The notes beneath the pieces are model-generated. The model made no database searches. It saw nothing but the letters and a program-made list of their open reading frames with translations, and was not told where the DNA came from. DNA of 60,000 nt from Apostichopus japonicus (Eukaryota > Echinodermata > Holothuroidea > Aspidochirotida > Stichopodidae), in contig NC_092580.1 in assembly GCF_037975245.1 (NCBI RefSeq), positions 7,974,501-8,034,500 on the forward strand, written 5' to 3'. Of this stretch, positions 1-13,600 are shown piece after piece (position 1 is the stretch's first letter; every line of letters starts with the position of its first letter). Made by a program: the position numbers and the translations under genes.

Positions 1-959
1 TACAATCTCTCTGTCCATTTATGGGCAGAGCATTACACTTATAAAACAATAACACAACTTATCTACTCAATTACATCTCAACCAGTTCCCAGTACACAGA
101 ACGTGTAACTTATTACAGAGTACATCGTTTAACAACTAATTGTGGTTACCACAGCAGCGAGAGACATTTTGTCCAAAACCAATATCAACAGAGGTGAATT
201 TAATCTTAATCAGTGCTGGATAACACATAAAGTGGTGAATATAGAAAGAAAATACCTTAATGAATAATTAGATAATGTTACTCAAGCTCACTTGGGTGGC
301 TTGCCTATTACGTACACATATATTCAACGATGACATGGGCGCAGCCATCTTGTTTGTTATGAGAGGGCGCTCTATCGGAATATAGTACGAAAATACTTTA
401 TACACACTTAGTAATTCACCGTAAGGCACGCTTAGCCTAGACAATGAAACACACGAATAACACGATTCCCTCGAATACAACAATAACAAGGCATGTGAAC
501 TTATAATAACATATTTTTAAGAGTACAGAACTTACTAAGCCCTTGAAAATACTCAAAATGAACTTGAATACCATCGTGATGCATTCTCGAAACAATAAAC
601 CTAGGCCTAATACACAATATCACGATAGGCTAACCCACGCTGAGAATAGGTCCACGTTGTACAAACTAAAATACAATTTGTGAGTCACAAACTCACTTAT
701 ACTTCCCTATACTAACATGAGCAAAAGCTTAAATATAATATACATATAATTACCTCAATTACTTCTTAAAAAGCGACATCTTCAGCAATAAACTCTACAT
801 TTCTAAAGAGCGTAATATTTGTTTCGTGTTCGTTGTAATGATAATGTGACAATGGGTACAGCAACGAACGCCGAAAGGGACAGATGTGCAACCAACACAT
901 GGCTCCCTGTGGGATGCACTACATCTGGTATAACTGATTAATATTCTTCACTTTAACAG
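1..959. other. Left flank, no gene recognised (probably intron)
   Basis: No exon, RNA gene or repeat could be supported here. The first recognised exon starts at 960 after a 3' splice site and begins inside a codon, so this stretch is most likely intron of the adhesion GPCR gene. The reverse-strand frame at 268-489 has no recognisable domain. Confidence 0.5.
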
Positions 960-3900
960 CATTTGATGACTCCAACGCCAAATTTCCGATTGAAAGCGTA
1001 AGAATGTTGAGTGGAACCCTTTTTGCCTACGCAGAGATTACGTCAACAGACAATGACGTCGTAGACGGTCCTATGACATCATCATTCACCATCAGCCTTT
1101 CAATCGAGCCTACCAGTACGTCAACACGCGTCGAGATTGTCAATGACGTAAACCAGAGAGTATCATTGCAAACTCCGAATCTGACTGTCGTCATAGAAGA
1201 CGATGACATTGGTAAATATTACTCCTCCACTCCTGTCTCAACCTGTCGACACTCTACATACAGTACACTTCATTCTACCTAGCTTATAACAGTTAATAAC
1301 ATTTTGCACAATGGTAAAAATTGGTAAGTTTTATTGAAAGCTAGAAACTTGCATCAAAAAGTGATTATTAGACTTCTTAATGGTGACTTACAGCAATGAA
1401 TTATTGTAATATATATGACTGACTATTCCAAATAATTAAAATCAGTGCAGATTGCATTATAGTACCATTTAATATTATTGGAAATTTCCCATTTTAACAG
1501 CTTAGCATTAAACAATAAGACCAGACTGAAAAGGGGATCGTAAACACGAACGCTGGATTTAAGGAGCATTCCTTATGTTAATATTCAATTAAGTTGCATT
1601 TCTGAAAGATAGATCTCCTTAAAGATTAAATTGATGACAACGTCAGCTCCTGAGCGCAGGCCTAAATGTTAATGCGCATGATTCGTTTTAAAAATGCCAA
1701 ATAACTCAACCTAAACATTTTCAAAACTTCATATAAATTTAACAACAGATCACATTGAGATGATGTCATTGAACAAACGTTTGTTCTTGACAAATTTGTA
1801 TTGCATTGTAAACTTGTTATTTGAGGTCATAAAAGTCTGTTTTTTTTTTATTACTGAGGTTTGTGCTGCATCTGAAGAAGTGGCCTAATGGTCTATGTAT
1901 TAGAATTAATATAGTCATGTCACTTGATGATGAATTTAAAAGGGTCATTTCTCAAAAATTAAAATGTTATAGAAATATGACCTGCGCTGACAGCAGTTTG
2001 TTTTCATTGTTCATGATCTACAAAATATAAAAATTAATTTTGTACCTTCACGACATCCTATCCTACATAATATATTTGTCTTACCTTTTTTTCTTATAAT
2101 TTAACAGCCATGAATTTAACAGCCCTTATACATTCTACATTTACTTTACAGCATTGCTATCATTTACAATATTACGGGTTGCTGCCATCGAATCCCAGGG
2201 GAGTGTTATATTACCCTTCTCCCTGTCAAGGGAAGTCTCACCACAAATAAGACCAGACAACATAGGTAATATTCATCAAGAATCTCTCTCTCTTAATTAG
2301 TCCTTGTAAGACAATGAAAGGCTTATAATGAGAAACCATAAATATTTCCAAACCTCTAGACATTTCTGCAGTGCCTGAGTAAAGTTAGTTCTTGGTTCCC
2401 TATTCCGGAAAATAGAGATTTTGCAAAACTTTTCACAAGCAACACACTGTCACAATTTTTGTCAGGCTGTTAATATAGTTTCTTAAAATTAATAAATATA
2501 CTGGCATTAAGGTTACTAACTGCAATGTATTCGTTGTTCCATGTGATCATATGTAAAATAACAATATGAAAATACATAAACAATAAGATGTTACCTCCTG
2601 ATAGCACTATGATATCACAAATGGGAAAAAGGCCCCTTCCAAACATGGACTTGCAGTAATCCATACCTTGCAATGTAAGGAGGGGGGGGGGGGCGGAGGA
2701 TGGGATGCAGTGGCGTAGCTAGAGTATCTCAGGCCCTTGGTTCAAGAGCTGGGAACCCAGTTCCCCACTAAATTTAAACAGCGTTTGACGCAACATGTAA
2801 AAAATAAATAAAAACATAAATTTCTGTCTATCTGTCATTCTTCAATGCAGTTTGTGATTGGTTGGGGGCCCTGGTGCAATGAATTGCCTGAAATGCATAT
2901 TGCTACCACTCGAAGGAAGGGGATCGTAGTCATGTGTATCTATAAAATTTGCCCTTTGAAACTTCTTTAAATTTTTTGGGAACATTTTAAGACTTAAAAA
3001 TGTTCGCTTGACAGTTTAGGTTTTGCTTGCTTGCTTATTTATTTTGTTTGTTTGTTTATTCCCTTTTGTTTTACTGCCTGTAGTTGTTCTCACTCGAGAC
3101 GGTGGGGCCACTTCTTCTATAGACTTTGTACATGATTCCGACCCTGCTCGATTCTCAGTCAGCAGTGAAACGGAAGGAGAGGTTGAAATTCTAATTATAC
3201 CTGATGATCTCCAAGAGGACGATGAGACCTTTCAAGTTTATTTTGGAGAAGATCAACAATGGGAGGGAATAATCATCAATCAACTATCATCATCTGTTGA
3301 AGTTCTTATTATCGATGACGACACAATGGGTAAGATTTCTATCCTCGTTGCAAAAATTACTACCTCTCGTGTACCACATAACTTGTTTCCCCTTTCATGT
3401 ACCCCTGTTCATATGCCCCACCTCATGCACCCTCCTTCATGTACCATATTAAATGTTTCCCTTTCGACACATTCGCTTTCATGTAAATATTTCATTCCCC
3501 CCCCTCCTTCATTTATCCCTTTCTTATACCACATTTCGTGTTTCCCTCTCCATGTAACCCTCTGCCACATACACCTTTCAATGATGTGCCCCTTCCATGT
3601 ACCCCTTTTGCATGTCATGTGTCATCATGTATCCCCCTCTCATGTACCTCTCAGCTGTAACAGGCTGCTTTCATGTATTTATCATTGTTTCTTCAGTTCC
3701 GTTGTCTGTGAATGTTACCAGGATCATAACAGAAGAATCCTCACAGCTAGTCAACATCCTATTCTGGACAAGCAAACCTCACGATGAAAATCTCAGCTTT
3801 GGTGAGTTACTTGATCTTAATTTGCTTGGAATTGATTTTGTTTGACTTTAGCTTTTATTCACATTGTTCCTTCACATCAACTGCTACAATAATTTTCCCC

Positions 3901-6900
3901 AATGGTTTCTCCTTCTTTGGTGCAGACTTAATAACTGAAGATGGTAGTGCCAAGGCACAGGAGGATTACATCTTAAATATTACAAGAGTAACCATTGAAG
4001 CTGGGGATACCTATGTGGACATCCCTATTTATATCATTGATGATGACCTCAATGAAGACACTGAAGAGTTTGTTGTTAGAGCCGTGAATCCATCTGGTGC
4101 ACTAAGAGTGAGTCCTGGCCGTGATAGAACAACTGTGGTGATTCAAGATAACGACAAACTAAAGAATGGTAACAACAATAGGGAAGGCTGATCCAGGGGG
4201 TAAAGGGGTTGGGTGGAGAGGGGAGGCTGGGCCAGGGGGGGTTGGGTGGTGGGGAGAAGGCTGGGCCAGGAGGGTTGGGTGGATGGGAGAAGGCTGGGCT
4301 ATAGGGGGTGAGGGGATTGGGTGCATGGAGAGGAGAAGGCTGGGCTAGGGGGTTTGGTGGAGGGGAGAAGGCTGGGCTAGGGGGGTGAGGGGATTGGGTG
4401 GAGGAGGGGAAAGCAAGGATGAACTGAGACAAGACAATAAAGCTGTAGTGTTGGACGATGACAAACTAAACAATTGTAAATGTTCTGAGAGGTACAAGAA
4501 TGATGAGGTGGGTCATCCAGGAGAATGAGAGAGGAAACAATGGGAGAGGGGAGGTGAGGGGGAGTTCAAGAAAACACAATGAGCTGGGAGCTAATAGCTA
4601 GTAGTATGTAATGTAAGGCGATGATACACAACTGCAAAAAAAACAAGTATGAAGAACAATGAAACAATGGTAACTCTGTTAGATCTGCGCAGTGATGTAA
4701 TTGCAAGACCGGGTTGAAAAAGCCATAACAGAGGTAAGGAGAGGGGGAGGGATGGGGTGGTCGGAAGGGAATAATCACAGATTTTCATGGAGTGATATTT
4801 TTACATATGCAAGATATAAAAATCTCAAAATCCGACATATGCTGGAACCAGATGAATTTTTTCTTACTTTATATATTCAATCTTCAGGATTTTACGTATC
4901 AATGGCTAAGTCCTCCATAGAGGTCTCCGAAGCAGATAACATCGTCAGTATACCGATAGTCTATGGAAAGGGACTTAATCCCAACGACACATTCAATCTC
5001 AGTGAGTTCTTTCTTGTTTCTTCAAAATGTCTCTATAATGTTACCACTTTTATCATGGCCATATAGGTATGACTTATTTTAAGTTTTTTCTTTTATCTAT
5101 ACCAAAATCAGTTTCACCTACTCCAATTTTGACATCATAGGGTTGGGTGTCTTGAGAACTACGTAATCTGTCAGGGATATCACGATTAGCGACTAATTAG
5201 AAGTAAATATTTCTTGCCGTCAGTTTTCTTGATTTAACACAAACCACGAAGCTGCCAGGTATCAATCAGGAAATAAGAGCTGCGTTTCTACTGAACATTC
5301 GCAGTTTATTTGAAAGTTAAAGTTGAATGAAGATTCTACATAAACGCAATGACTAAATTTCAGGACAAAATTAAAGTCACAATGATGAAGACTATGAGAA
5401 GATATTGCTACAAATTGAAATGAATGGATTTACTTGGCTCCTCTCTTACCTGTCTCCCTCAACATCTGCACTTTTCTCATCTACCTAAGCTACTATTGGA
5501 ACATATCAGCATTGCACCCTCACTTTCTGGGAACTGCCCACTCACTGTCTGTGCACTGCAGCCCACTCACTCTCTGGGCTCCACTCACTCACTCTCTAAG
5601 CACCACCCACTAAACTTTCTGGGCACCGCCCACTCACTCTCTGGGCACTGCCCACTCATTGTCTGTACACTGCCCACTCACTCTCTGGGCACCATGCACC
5701 CACTACACTTTCTGGGCATCGCCCACTCACTCTCTGAGCACCACCTACTCAATTCTCCTTCCGAATCTCCCATTCTGAAGACAACGTATTTCTTGCAACG
5801 GGAATATTTCAACGTTTACCACTTATTTTGACTGTTTAAGGTTTATACAAAAATAAGATTATCACATCTTTATGAATAACCAGGAATTTTGCTTTTATTC
5901 GTATCATTTTCTTTCCTAAACAGGATTCACAACTCGAGATAAGACAGCTAGGCAAACTCTTGATTTTGCGTTGATCTCGGATTTTATTTTGGCGCCGGAG
6001 CAATCCTTTATAAATATCAGAATTCTACAAGATGATATTTTAGAGGGAGATGAATCTTTTCAAGTCAACTTGACATTTACGGATCCTTTAGATCTGCTGC
6101 TGATTAACATGTCGACCACGGTTAAGATACTTGATGACGACAATGGTATGTAAACTGTGCTGCACGGCGACTACATCGTGTATTTCAATGACTACGTGCC
6201 ATGTTATCTGATGACTTACTTTTAAGAATTGAACCCCAAACGTTTCATGATATTTTACATATCTATATGACATTTAATTTCAGGTGAACCTGTATACAAT
6301 GGTAGATGAAGCACAAATGTCAATTTATGCCCAAAAAATCCCAAGTTTGTCCCTCTAAATAAGTTATTAAAATCGATTATTAAAAAGAGATTAACCACAT
6401 GAAGAAAGCACTTCCAGCCAAAGTTTTTGTTTTCTTTCTTTTGGGGGGGAGGGGAGAGGGGAGGGGGGATTTGGAATCGAAAAAGAAGAGGCTAGGCAAC
6501 CCTTTGTTTCTGTTGGACCAGTTGTACTGATACAACCCCAAATACAATCTATTGCATATTTGATATGTTTTTTTTGCAGCCTGCGTGAGAATAATGGATG
6601 CTTCTGTTAACGAAACTCGCGTGGAGGTGGATATTTTCATACAGTTAGAAAGCATTGCTTCTACGGACATTTCAGTAGGTAAGATATTACAATAAAGGGT
6701 GCATATATATATCGATATGGCCTATATAGTTCGAGGTGGCACAAATTTATGTTCCGTTGCTTCAGACTTTATGCTATGGTTGTATCATGATTAAAATACC
6801 ACACATCTCACCCATTTCCCCCAGGCGTGGATTCAGGCGGGGTGCTTGTACACTCCCCCACCCCCCTCCCAACCATATCTCAATAGATTTCCGATCAATG

Positions 6901-7193
6901 TTTCCATTGCACTGAGAGGTTTTTGTTTGTCATAAAGTGTTCTTCTTTAATCACAGATATAACCATAGAGTCAGGAACAGCAGTCCTTGGTGAGGATTTT
7001 CGTGAATTGAGTTCCACTTCATTGGTTATTCCAGCCTCCCAGAGGCAAGTCACCGGTTTCGTATCCATCATTGATGATGAAATTCGTGAAATCGATGAAT
7101 CTTTCATGGTTAGGGCGACAAGTGTCACCAGTCCAGCAAGAATATGTTTTGGTGTCTCCTCGGCTACCATTACCATTTTGGCCAACGACCCAG
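960..7193 (+). CDS. Calx-beta module exons of the adhesion GPCR
   Basis: Nine exons encode Ca2+-binding Calx-beta modules. Exon 960-1211 is a second half only, ending in acidic VVIEDDDIG. Complete modules come from exon pairs 2152-2265/3084-3329, 3697-3801/3926-4168, 4888-5001/5924-6145 and 6580-6678/6957-7193. In each pair the short exon gives the first strands. The long exon gives the DDxxxExxExF signature (DDLQEDDETFQV, DDDLNEDTEEFVV, DDILEGDESFQV, DDEIREIDESFMV) and the closing (I/V)xDDD strand. The last module ends LANDPG, with a weaker acidic cluster. All nine exons begin and end in phase 1, so single exons or pairs can be duplicated or skipped without a frameshift. More Calx-beta repeats probably lie left of the window. 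Confidence 0.9.
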
Positions 7194-10100
7194 GTAAAGA
7201 ATTTTTGATCTAATTGATTAGAGATAAACTTGTATGTTACAGGTGGCATCAAACAATGCTACTGCATCACTGATCCATTCACTGCACCCTATACCTGCAG
7301 TCAGTGTGGTAGGAATTAAGCTTTCAAAAAGTGAGGGACATACAACCGATATGGACTTCGGGTCTAAGCCAGCAATACGTAAGCTATTTAGCTGTTACAG
7401 TTGCCTAGATTGGACTTACAAAATATCCTGCGCCCCCTCCCCCCCACCCCACCGCACTTTGAAAAATGGGGGGTGTGTACCCCTGTTCCTAAGACTATGC
7501 CATTACAGCACATGGTTACAATACCTATAGACAAGTGCTACTTGTTTCTTATCGTTTCAAAATAGTTATAAACCAGAAATATAGGGGCAAACTTCCAGTG
7601 ATCTTGCTATATAAAATAGTTGACTTTCAGACAAGAAGGGAGATTTATTCCAAGGCTAACCGTTTTCATCAATCAGCCTTAGAGCGTACAGCTGTGATGC
7701 TTCTTCCTGTCTCTGTCTTTAAATTTAATCTAATTCTGGTAGAATTGAGTCAAGTGACTAACTATACTGCAAGTGACTGTTGTCTGCTATGTAAGATCAC
7801 ATTTGCTTGTTACAAAATTTGAAGAAAAAGAAAATTGGTTAAGAATCAATCCATTTGTCATATGTTGCTGATTTGAAGATAAGGAAACCATTTTGTATGT
7901 CCCCATTCTTCTCCCCACCCTACCATTTCCCCAACCCCTCCTCCCTCCTCTATATCTTTATATTCATTCACATTGCTTTTTTCATGATCTGTTTCTTGTA
8001 GGGCCGGTTTTAGTTTTCTGTCCTAGCGACACCATCTACTCTACAGTCGATATGCACACACCCGTCGTGGTCAAGTGGGTTCCTGCAATATTTGACAAGG
8101 GGCAGGACCTAATCGCAAACTATTCTGGGTTTTCGAAATTGGAAACGGTTTTGTTACCAGAAGAGTCTAAGCTGATTGAGATGACCGCAACAGATGTTCA
8201 CAGTAGGACCACAGTATGCTCCTTTATTGTACGTGTGGAATTGCGCCCAGCCAAAGGTAATATTAAAGAGACATAGTGTATAGCTAAGAATAGGACCACT
8301 ATGTGCTCCTTCAATGCACACAGGTAATATTAAAGCCTCATGTTCTGCATAACATGTACATAACTATTTTTCTAACTAAACAATTAATAAATAAGTTGTC
8401 GCAATTCAGTTGAACTAGCACACTATTCTGTTCTATAAAGAACACTATAATTGAAGCGTTACATCTTCAGCGCTCACAAAATAGCGTGCAATGAGCTGTT
8501 GGCTATTCCAGTCACGTGACGACGATAACAGCAGTCCAGTGTTTAGTGGTTATATATATCCTTTGATCATCAGTTCTGCAATTTAATTCTTCGCAGATCT
8601 AGTGGTGTACAACATTTCGGCGATGTTATCAGACGATGGGCAGAGCAGCTCAAGGTCAGGTTTCCAGACCTGGGTAGGTTGATGTTTACATTTAAAGAAA
8701 AGGATAGTAAAGCAAATTAGCATGAACCAACATTAAAATGTTATAGCTTGATTCACCACTGCTATGTAGTGGAATATCTACAGGACAGGCTAGTCTATGT
8801 GGGTGGGGAGGGGGATAGCAGGTTATTGTCGCAGTTCATACAGAGAGTGTCCCCATGTATATAACTCTCTCAAGTATTAAGGGAGCAAATTATATCGTTA
8901 GAGAATATTACAGCAGGGGAGTGGTATAAACAATGATATTACAACTTACATAATCACCAGTGCGTTCGTTATTATGATAATGCTTTATTTTACCATTATG
9001 TGGAAGATATTATTTTGTTACTTTTCTGTATTTTGTTTTCCTTGTATGTGCGTGCGTGCGTGTGTGTGTGTGTGTTTTATTACTGTTTTAATTATTTCAT
9101 AAAGAATGGTATTGAATTGTTTATTGCCTACATGTAGATCTTTTTAAATAATTGCATAATATCACATATTTTGGGGTTGGGATGGAGGGGATTGTGGAGA
9201 AGAGGATGGGTGGGAGAAGAGGAGGGGGTGGGGAGAAGAGGAGGGGTTGGGAGAAGAGGAGGGGTTGGGAGAAGAGGAGGGGAAGGAGAGTAAGGGGAGG
9301 GGGGGGGGTTGAGAGGTCAATTAGACCAACAGAAACGTTTTTCTATAGTCATTGCAAATATTGAATATTTTGTGTTATTTTGGGCTAAATTTGACACCAT
9401 AAGATTAATAATAGATTGAAAATAGTAAACAGGTAGCGATGATTTTACAAATTTCTTTATCTGACACAGTTCAGTGTCATTTTTTTCTGTATCGTTTGAG
9501 GCATTACGAATGACGAACAACTCATTATCGAAAGCAGTATACTTGATAGGAATCAAATTTGTCTCTTACAGCTAACCAATAACTATCGAAGAGGAAGATG
9601 TAGGCAAGATTTTGCGGGAGTGCAAGTCACCGAGTTCCCGACCGAGGGAGGAAGTCTTGTAAGCTATTATCTGTTCCTTGAAAAATCTACTGAATGTTGC
9701 CTGCAAGAAATTCTCAAGGATTTTAACGATGATGTTGATGATACTAACTCTTTAATCATACCCGATGACCATCAAGCTGGTACGTATGATTGACTATACA
9801 CCTCTCTCTCTCTTACCTGTGTCCATGCTACATTTCGAACCCCCCCCCCCCATTCTACCATATCCTATCCAAATTGACATCATTTTTTAGCATTGCGATT
9901 GTTAAATCCGACAATATTAGCAGGTTTAGTTCTTTGCAGTAGTAGAAATTGTGGAGAGGAGGGAAGTGGGTACCGGTGTAGGATGTGGGTCAATTGGGGT
10001 GCATTACTAGAATGTTATCAATTTGGTTAGGTGAAGAAAGATTAGAATGCAGTTGTCATATGGAGACCGGTAAGTGAATCCCCGTTCATAGCTACCAAAA

Positions 10101-10586
10101 CATGACAAGTGTTGGAGTACCTCTGAACCTGCAGTGTTCATGACGTGAATTTTGGACAGATGAAACAAATTTTGTAGCAATATACATTATTAACCCCAGT
10201 CCCCCCCCACCCTCCCCAGCCCCCCTCTTTATATACAGATACTTCCAATGGCCATAAGAATATAATAATTTGTGACACAATAAATGTTTCTAGCACCACC
10301 TCTTGTCAAATTTTAAATTTTACCATCTCCCCATCCTTTCTATATACGACTAACATGTGACCATATTCTCTTAAATTTGATGCAATTTTGTTCATTTTTT
10401 TTTACAGATGTTCTCTTTTACCGCCTTAGCATGACGATGGAGGTCGAAGCTGGTTTTGACACAAATGCTTACATAGACACTTCAACAACTGAGTACAGGG
10501 AACTGCGTGACGGTATGATCGGTCAGGTAAGCGACAAAATAAATAAATAATAGAAGAGGAAGTTTCCAAAGAGCACCCTTAGAAAA

Positions 10587-10622
<36 letters not shown>

Positions 10623-13600
10623 TTAATGTATATCTATTGTAATATTATAAGGAAAAAGCAGAGAAATAAGATATGACCATAATTGACAAATAAGGAGTAT
10701 TATTTTAGAAAATATATTGAAATTTTTGGTCCCCCTGGGACGTTCGTCAGCAATATTTGGCAGTCGAATGAAAAGTGCAAAATGTAACCCAATGAAAGTA
10801 TGATGCTAGATAAGTGTATTAAGTGGCAATGATGGAATTAGAACCAAATAAACCATGACTATACAGGAAGCGGATTAAGGAGCAAAGAACGGATTACATA
10901 TGTTTGTAGAACTGATAGTTGTTAAGGGGTGTCAAGTCATAATTGTTGAGGCCGGGGATGTGAGACTTAATTAGAGACTTAATCAGAGACTTAATCAAAT
11001 ATGTAAAAACGAAAATAGGCCTATATACACTTTCACTTCTGTCAACATAGTGCATTGCTACATATACGCATTTGGCCAAGAAATAAGGATGTCTCTATTT
11101 ATATTTTTAACAGCTGAATGAATTAATTACTATGAATAAGATATTAAATTTTCATAATTCTGTTCCTTTGTTTCACAGCTTAATTCTAATTTAAGTTCAA
11201 ACGAGGGGTTTCTTGGAGTCTGTTTGCGCCAGCTTTCGGCAGGTTCCATTTTGTCAATTTTATCTGTTGAAATGTCACCTCATTCGTCGGTGGAGTTTAC
11301 TGCCATACAAACACAGTTGTCGTCATTTGCGTCTACGTCACTAACCCTACCCAGAGGCATCATTCGCCCTGAAGAACGAAGGGTCCAACTCACAGGTGAT
11401 TTCACCGCTCTGATAATCAATTTTTCTTTCTTATTTCATTTCTCATATTAAAGGGACATTCTGATGACCAATTGCAGCTGGTTGCTTCGCAAAATGGCTG
11501 GAAATTTTCTGCATCTTCACTATAGGAGATATCACATTCTCATAGCATATTTGTTTTTTCATATAATTTGGGGATATTTTGTAAATACATCTGGCATTCT
11601 TCGAGGGACTGGGATGTCATCAGGGCATTTTCAACTGTAAATATCTTTGTTTTTCTCTGTGATATTGAAATCATTTTTCTCCACGGAGGAAGATTAAATA
11701 TTTGTATAGAAGAGATGCATCGATGATGAAGTTTTGACAGCTAATCAAACATTCTAAATTGATCAGGTTCACAGGGATAAATCAACGAGAGGATATTACT
11801 CCAATAAAGCATTTGTAAAATATCTGACCAGATGGCATTCTTCCTATTGTCCACCTATTGTCCACCTATTGTCATCCACTTCCCGGAGTAAGGGAAGGTT
11901 TAACTAATAAACACAATTTCCATTCAATCAACGACATCTTGTGTTATAGAGACAATATATTGAGATAGGGTTTCAACTAATAATATCAAATATATTTATC
12001 TTCCACACAAGTGTCATGTTGTATGCCATCTCTTAGAAAATTTACCTTTGGGGAAAATTTACTTCAACAAATTTATGCAAATAGCAGTGAAATTACCTTA
12101 GTTTAATTTGTTGTTGTTTAATATGACCCTATGATATGTATGCAAAATATATACCAATGAGATACGGTAATGGCTTAAGTAGATGGAACCTACCTATGGT
12201 AACCAGTATCCTGACGGGGGGTGGGGGGATCGTTAAAGAACAGGTCCCCGGCATATGATTAAACTGGAGACCCATAAATATATGAAGGGGAGGGAGTGTC
12301 CAGGTAAATAGGAATGAAGAATGATGCATAATTAATGAGGACAGGTGACATCATTTTTCTCAGCGCCCGACCATGACACTCTGCCAACCCGTCCATTCAG
12401 TTTTGGTTTAATCTTGTTGTTTGTTTAGTTTTTGATTGTTATTGATAATTGTAACATGTCTTATTATCCTCCTCCTCCTCTTGTTTCTTATTTCATCACA
12501 GAGATTTGTGATGGAACATGCAGAGGAAACGGAATTTGTTTTGTACCAGCTGGAGGATATGTTGCAAACTACAGGTATTCTAAATCTTTTTGACCTAGCT
12601 CCATTTTTGGTTCCATGATGGAGGCAGCAGTCACCAATATGATTGTGATGGCGTATGTGTGCGTGCGTTTGTTTTGTATTCTGACCGAGGACTTGAACAA
12701 AAGAATTTCAGGTCCTCGGTTGTGATTTCTCAGTAAAGAATCACCACGTCCTCGGAAGAATTCTATTGTATGGGGTATTGTTAAGGTTAGGGTACATGGA
12801 TTTGAACAATGGAAAATACAATGGGGTCCTCGGTCGGAATGTTATACAAACATGTGTGTGCGTGCATGTATGTAACACCTGCTTGTCAACTGTAACTCAA
12901 AATGGTATGTGCAAGTTCCATATTATTGAGTGCAAGAACTCGGTTCTGTGAAACTCAAACGTCATTTGTTGTTTTTTTAATTTCTGTGCTGTTATTTTCC
13001 CATCTATGCTGTTATTTTCACATCTATGCTGTTATTTTCACATCTATGCTGTTATTTTCACATCTATGCTGTTATTTTCACATCTATGCTGTTATTTTCA
13101 CATCTATGCTGTTATTTTCACATCTATGCTGTTATTTTCAGATGTCATGCTGGTTTTACGGGTATTCGGTGTTGTGAGCGGGGTGAGCATTATTATTTTT
13201 CAGTTCTATTTCACCTGTTCCTTTGATGAACTCTTCGTCATATGTTCATACTCTAGTTGTATTTGATTGATTAAACTGGACGGTTCAGTTTGCATCGAAA
13301 CTCAAATGGAGTTTATAAAACAATTTTAGAAGGAGTCATTTTTCTTTCGTTTGACTCTAAAGGATTTGATTGTTTGTAAAGGTTACTTTCTTCCCCCCCC
13401 CCTATTCATTTCATGTTGTTTTATTTTTTTTTTATAGACAGTGATTATTGCTTGAGTGGACAACAGGCTGTGGGAGACTATCCTGACGTGCAGTTTCCTG
13501 TTGGGTTGGTTGGAGAGGAAATATTTACACTAGAACCCAACCCTTGCACTCTTAATCAAACGGATGATGATACAAAGGACGGAGAAGGTAATAGTCACAA

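Noticed and set aside
3023-3787. 254-codon plus-strand frame
   Set aside because: Only 3084-3329 is a Calx-beta exon; the rest runs through intron sequence of low complexity.
4076-4432. Pro-rich minus-strand frame
   Set aside because: Antisense of the G-rich minisatellite after exon 3926-4168.
7243-7300. Alternative longer form of the linker exon starting at 7243
   Set aside because: In the required phase it meets a TAA before the donor; the acceptor at 7299-7300 keeps the frame.
12902-13266. Repetitive plus-strand frames (LLFSHLCCYFHIYAV pattern)
   Set aside because: Translation of the 20-bp splice-site array in three frames.
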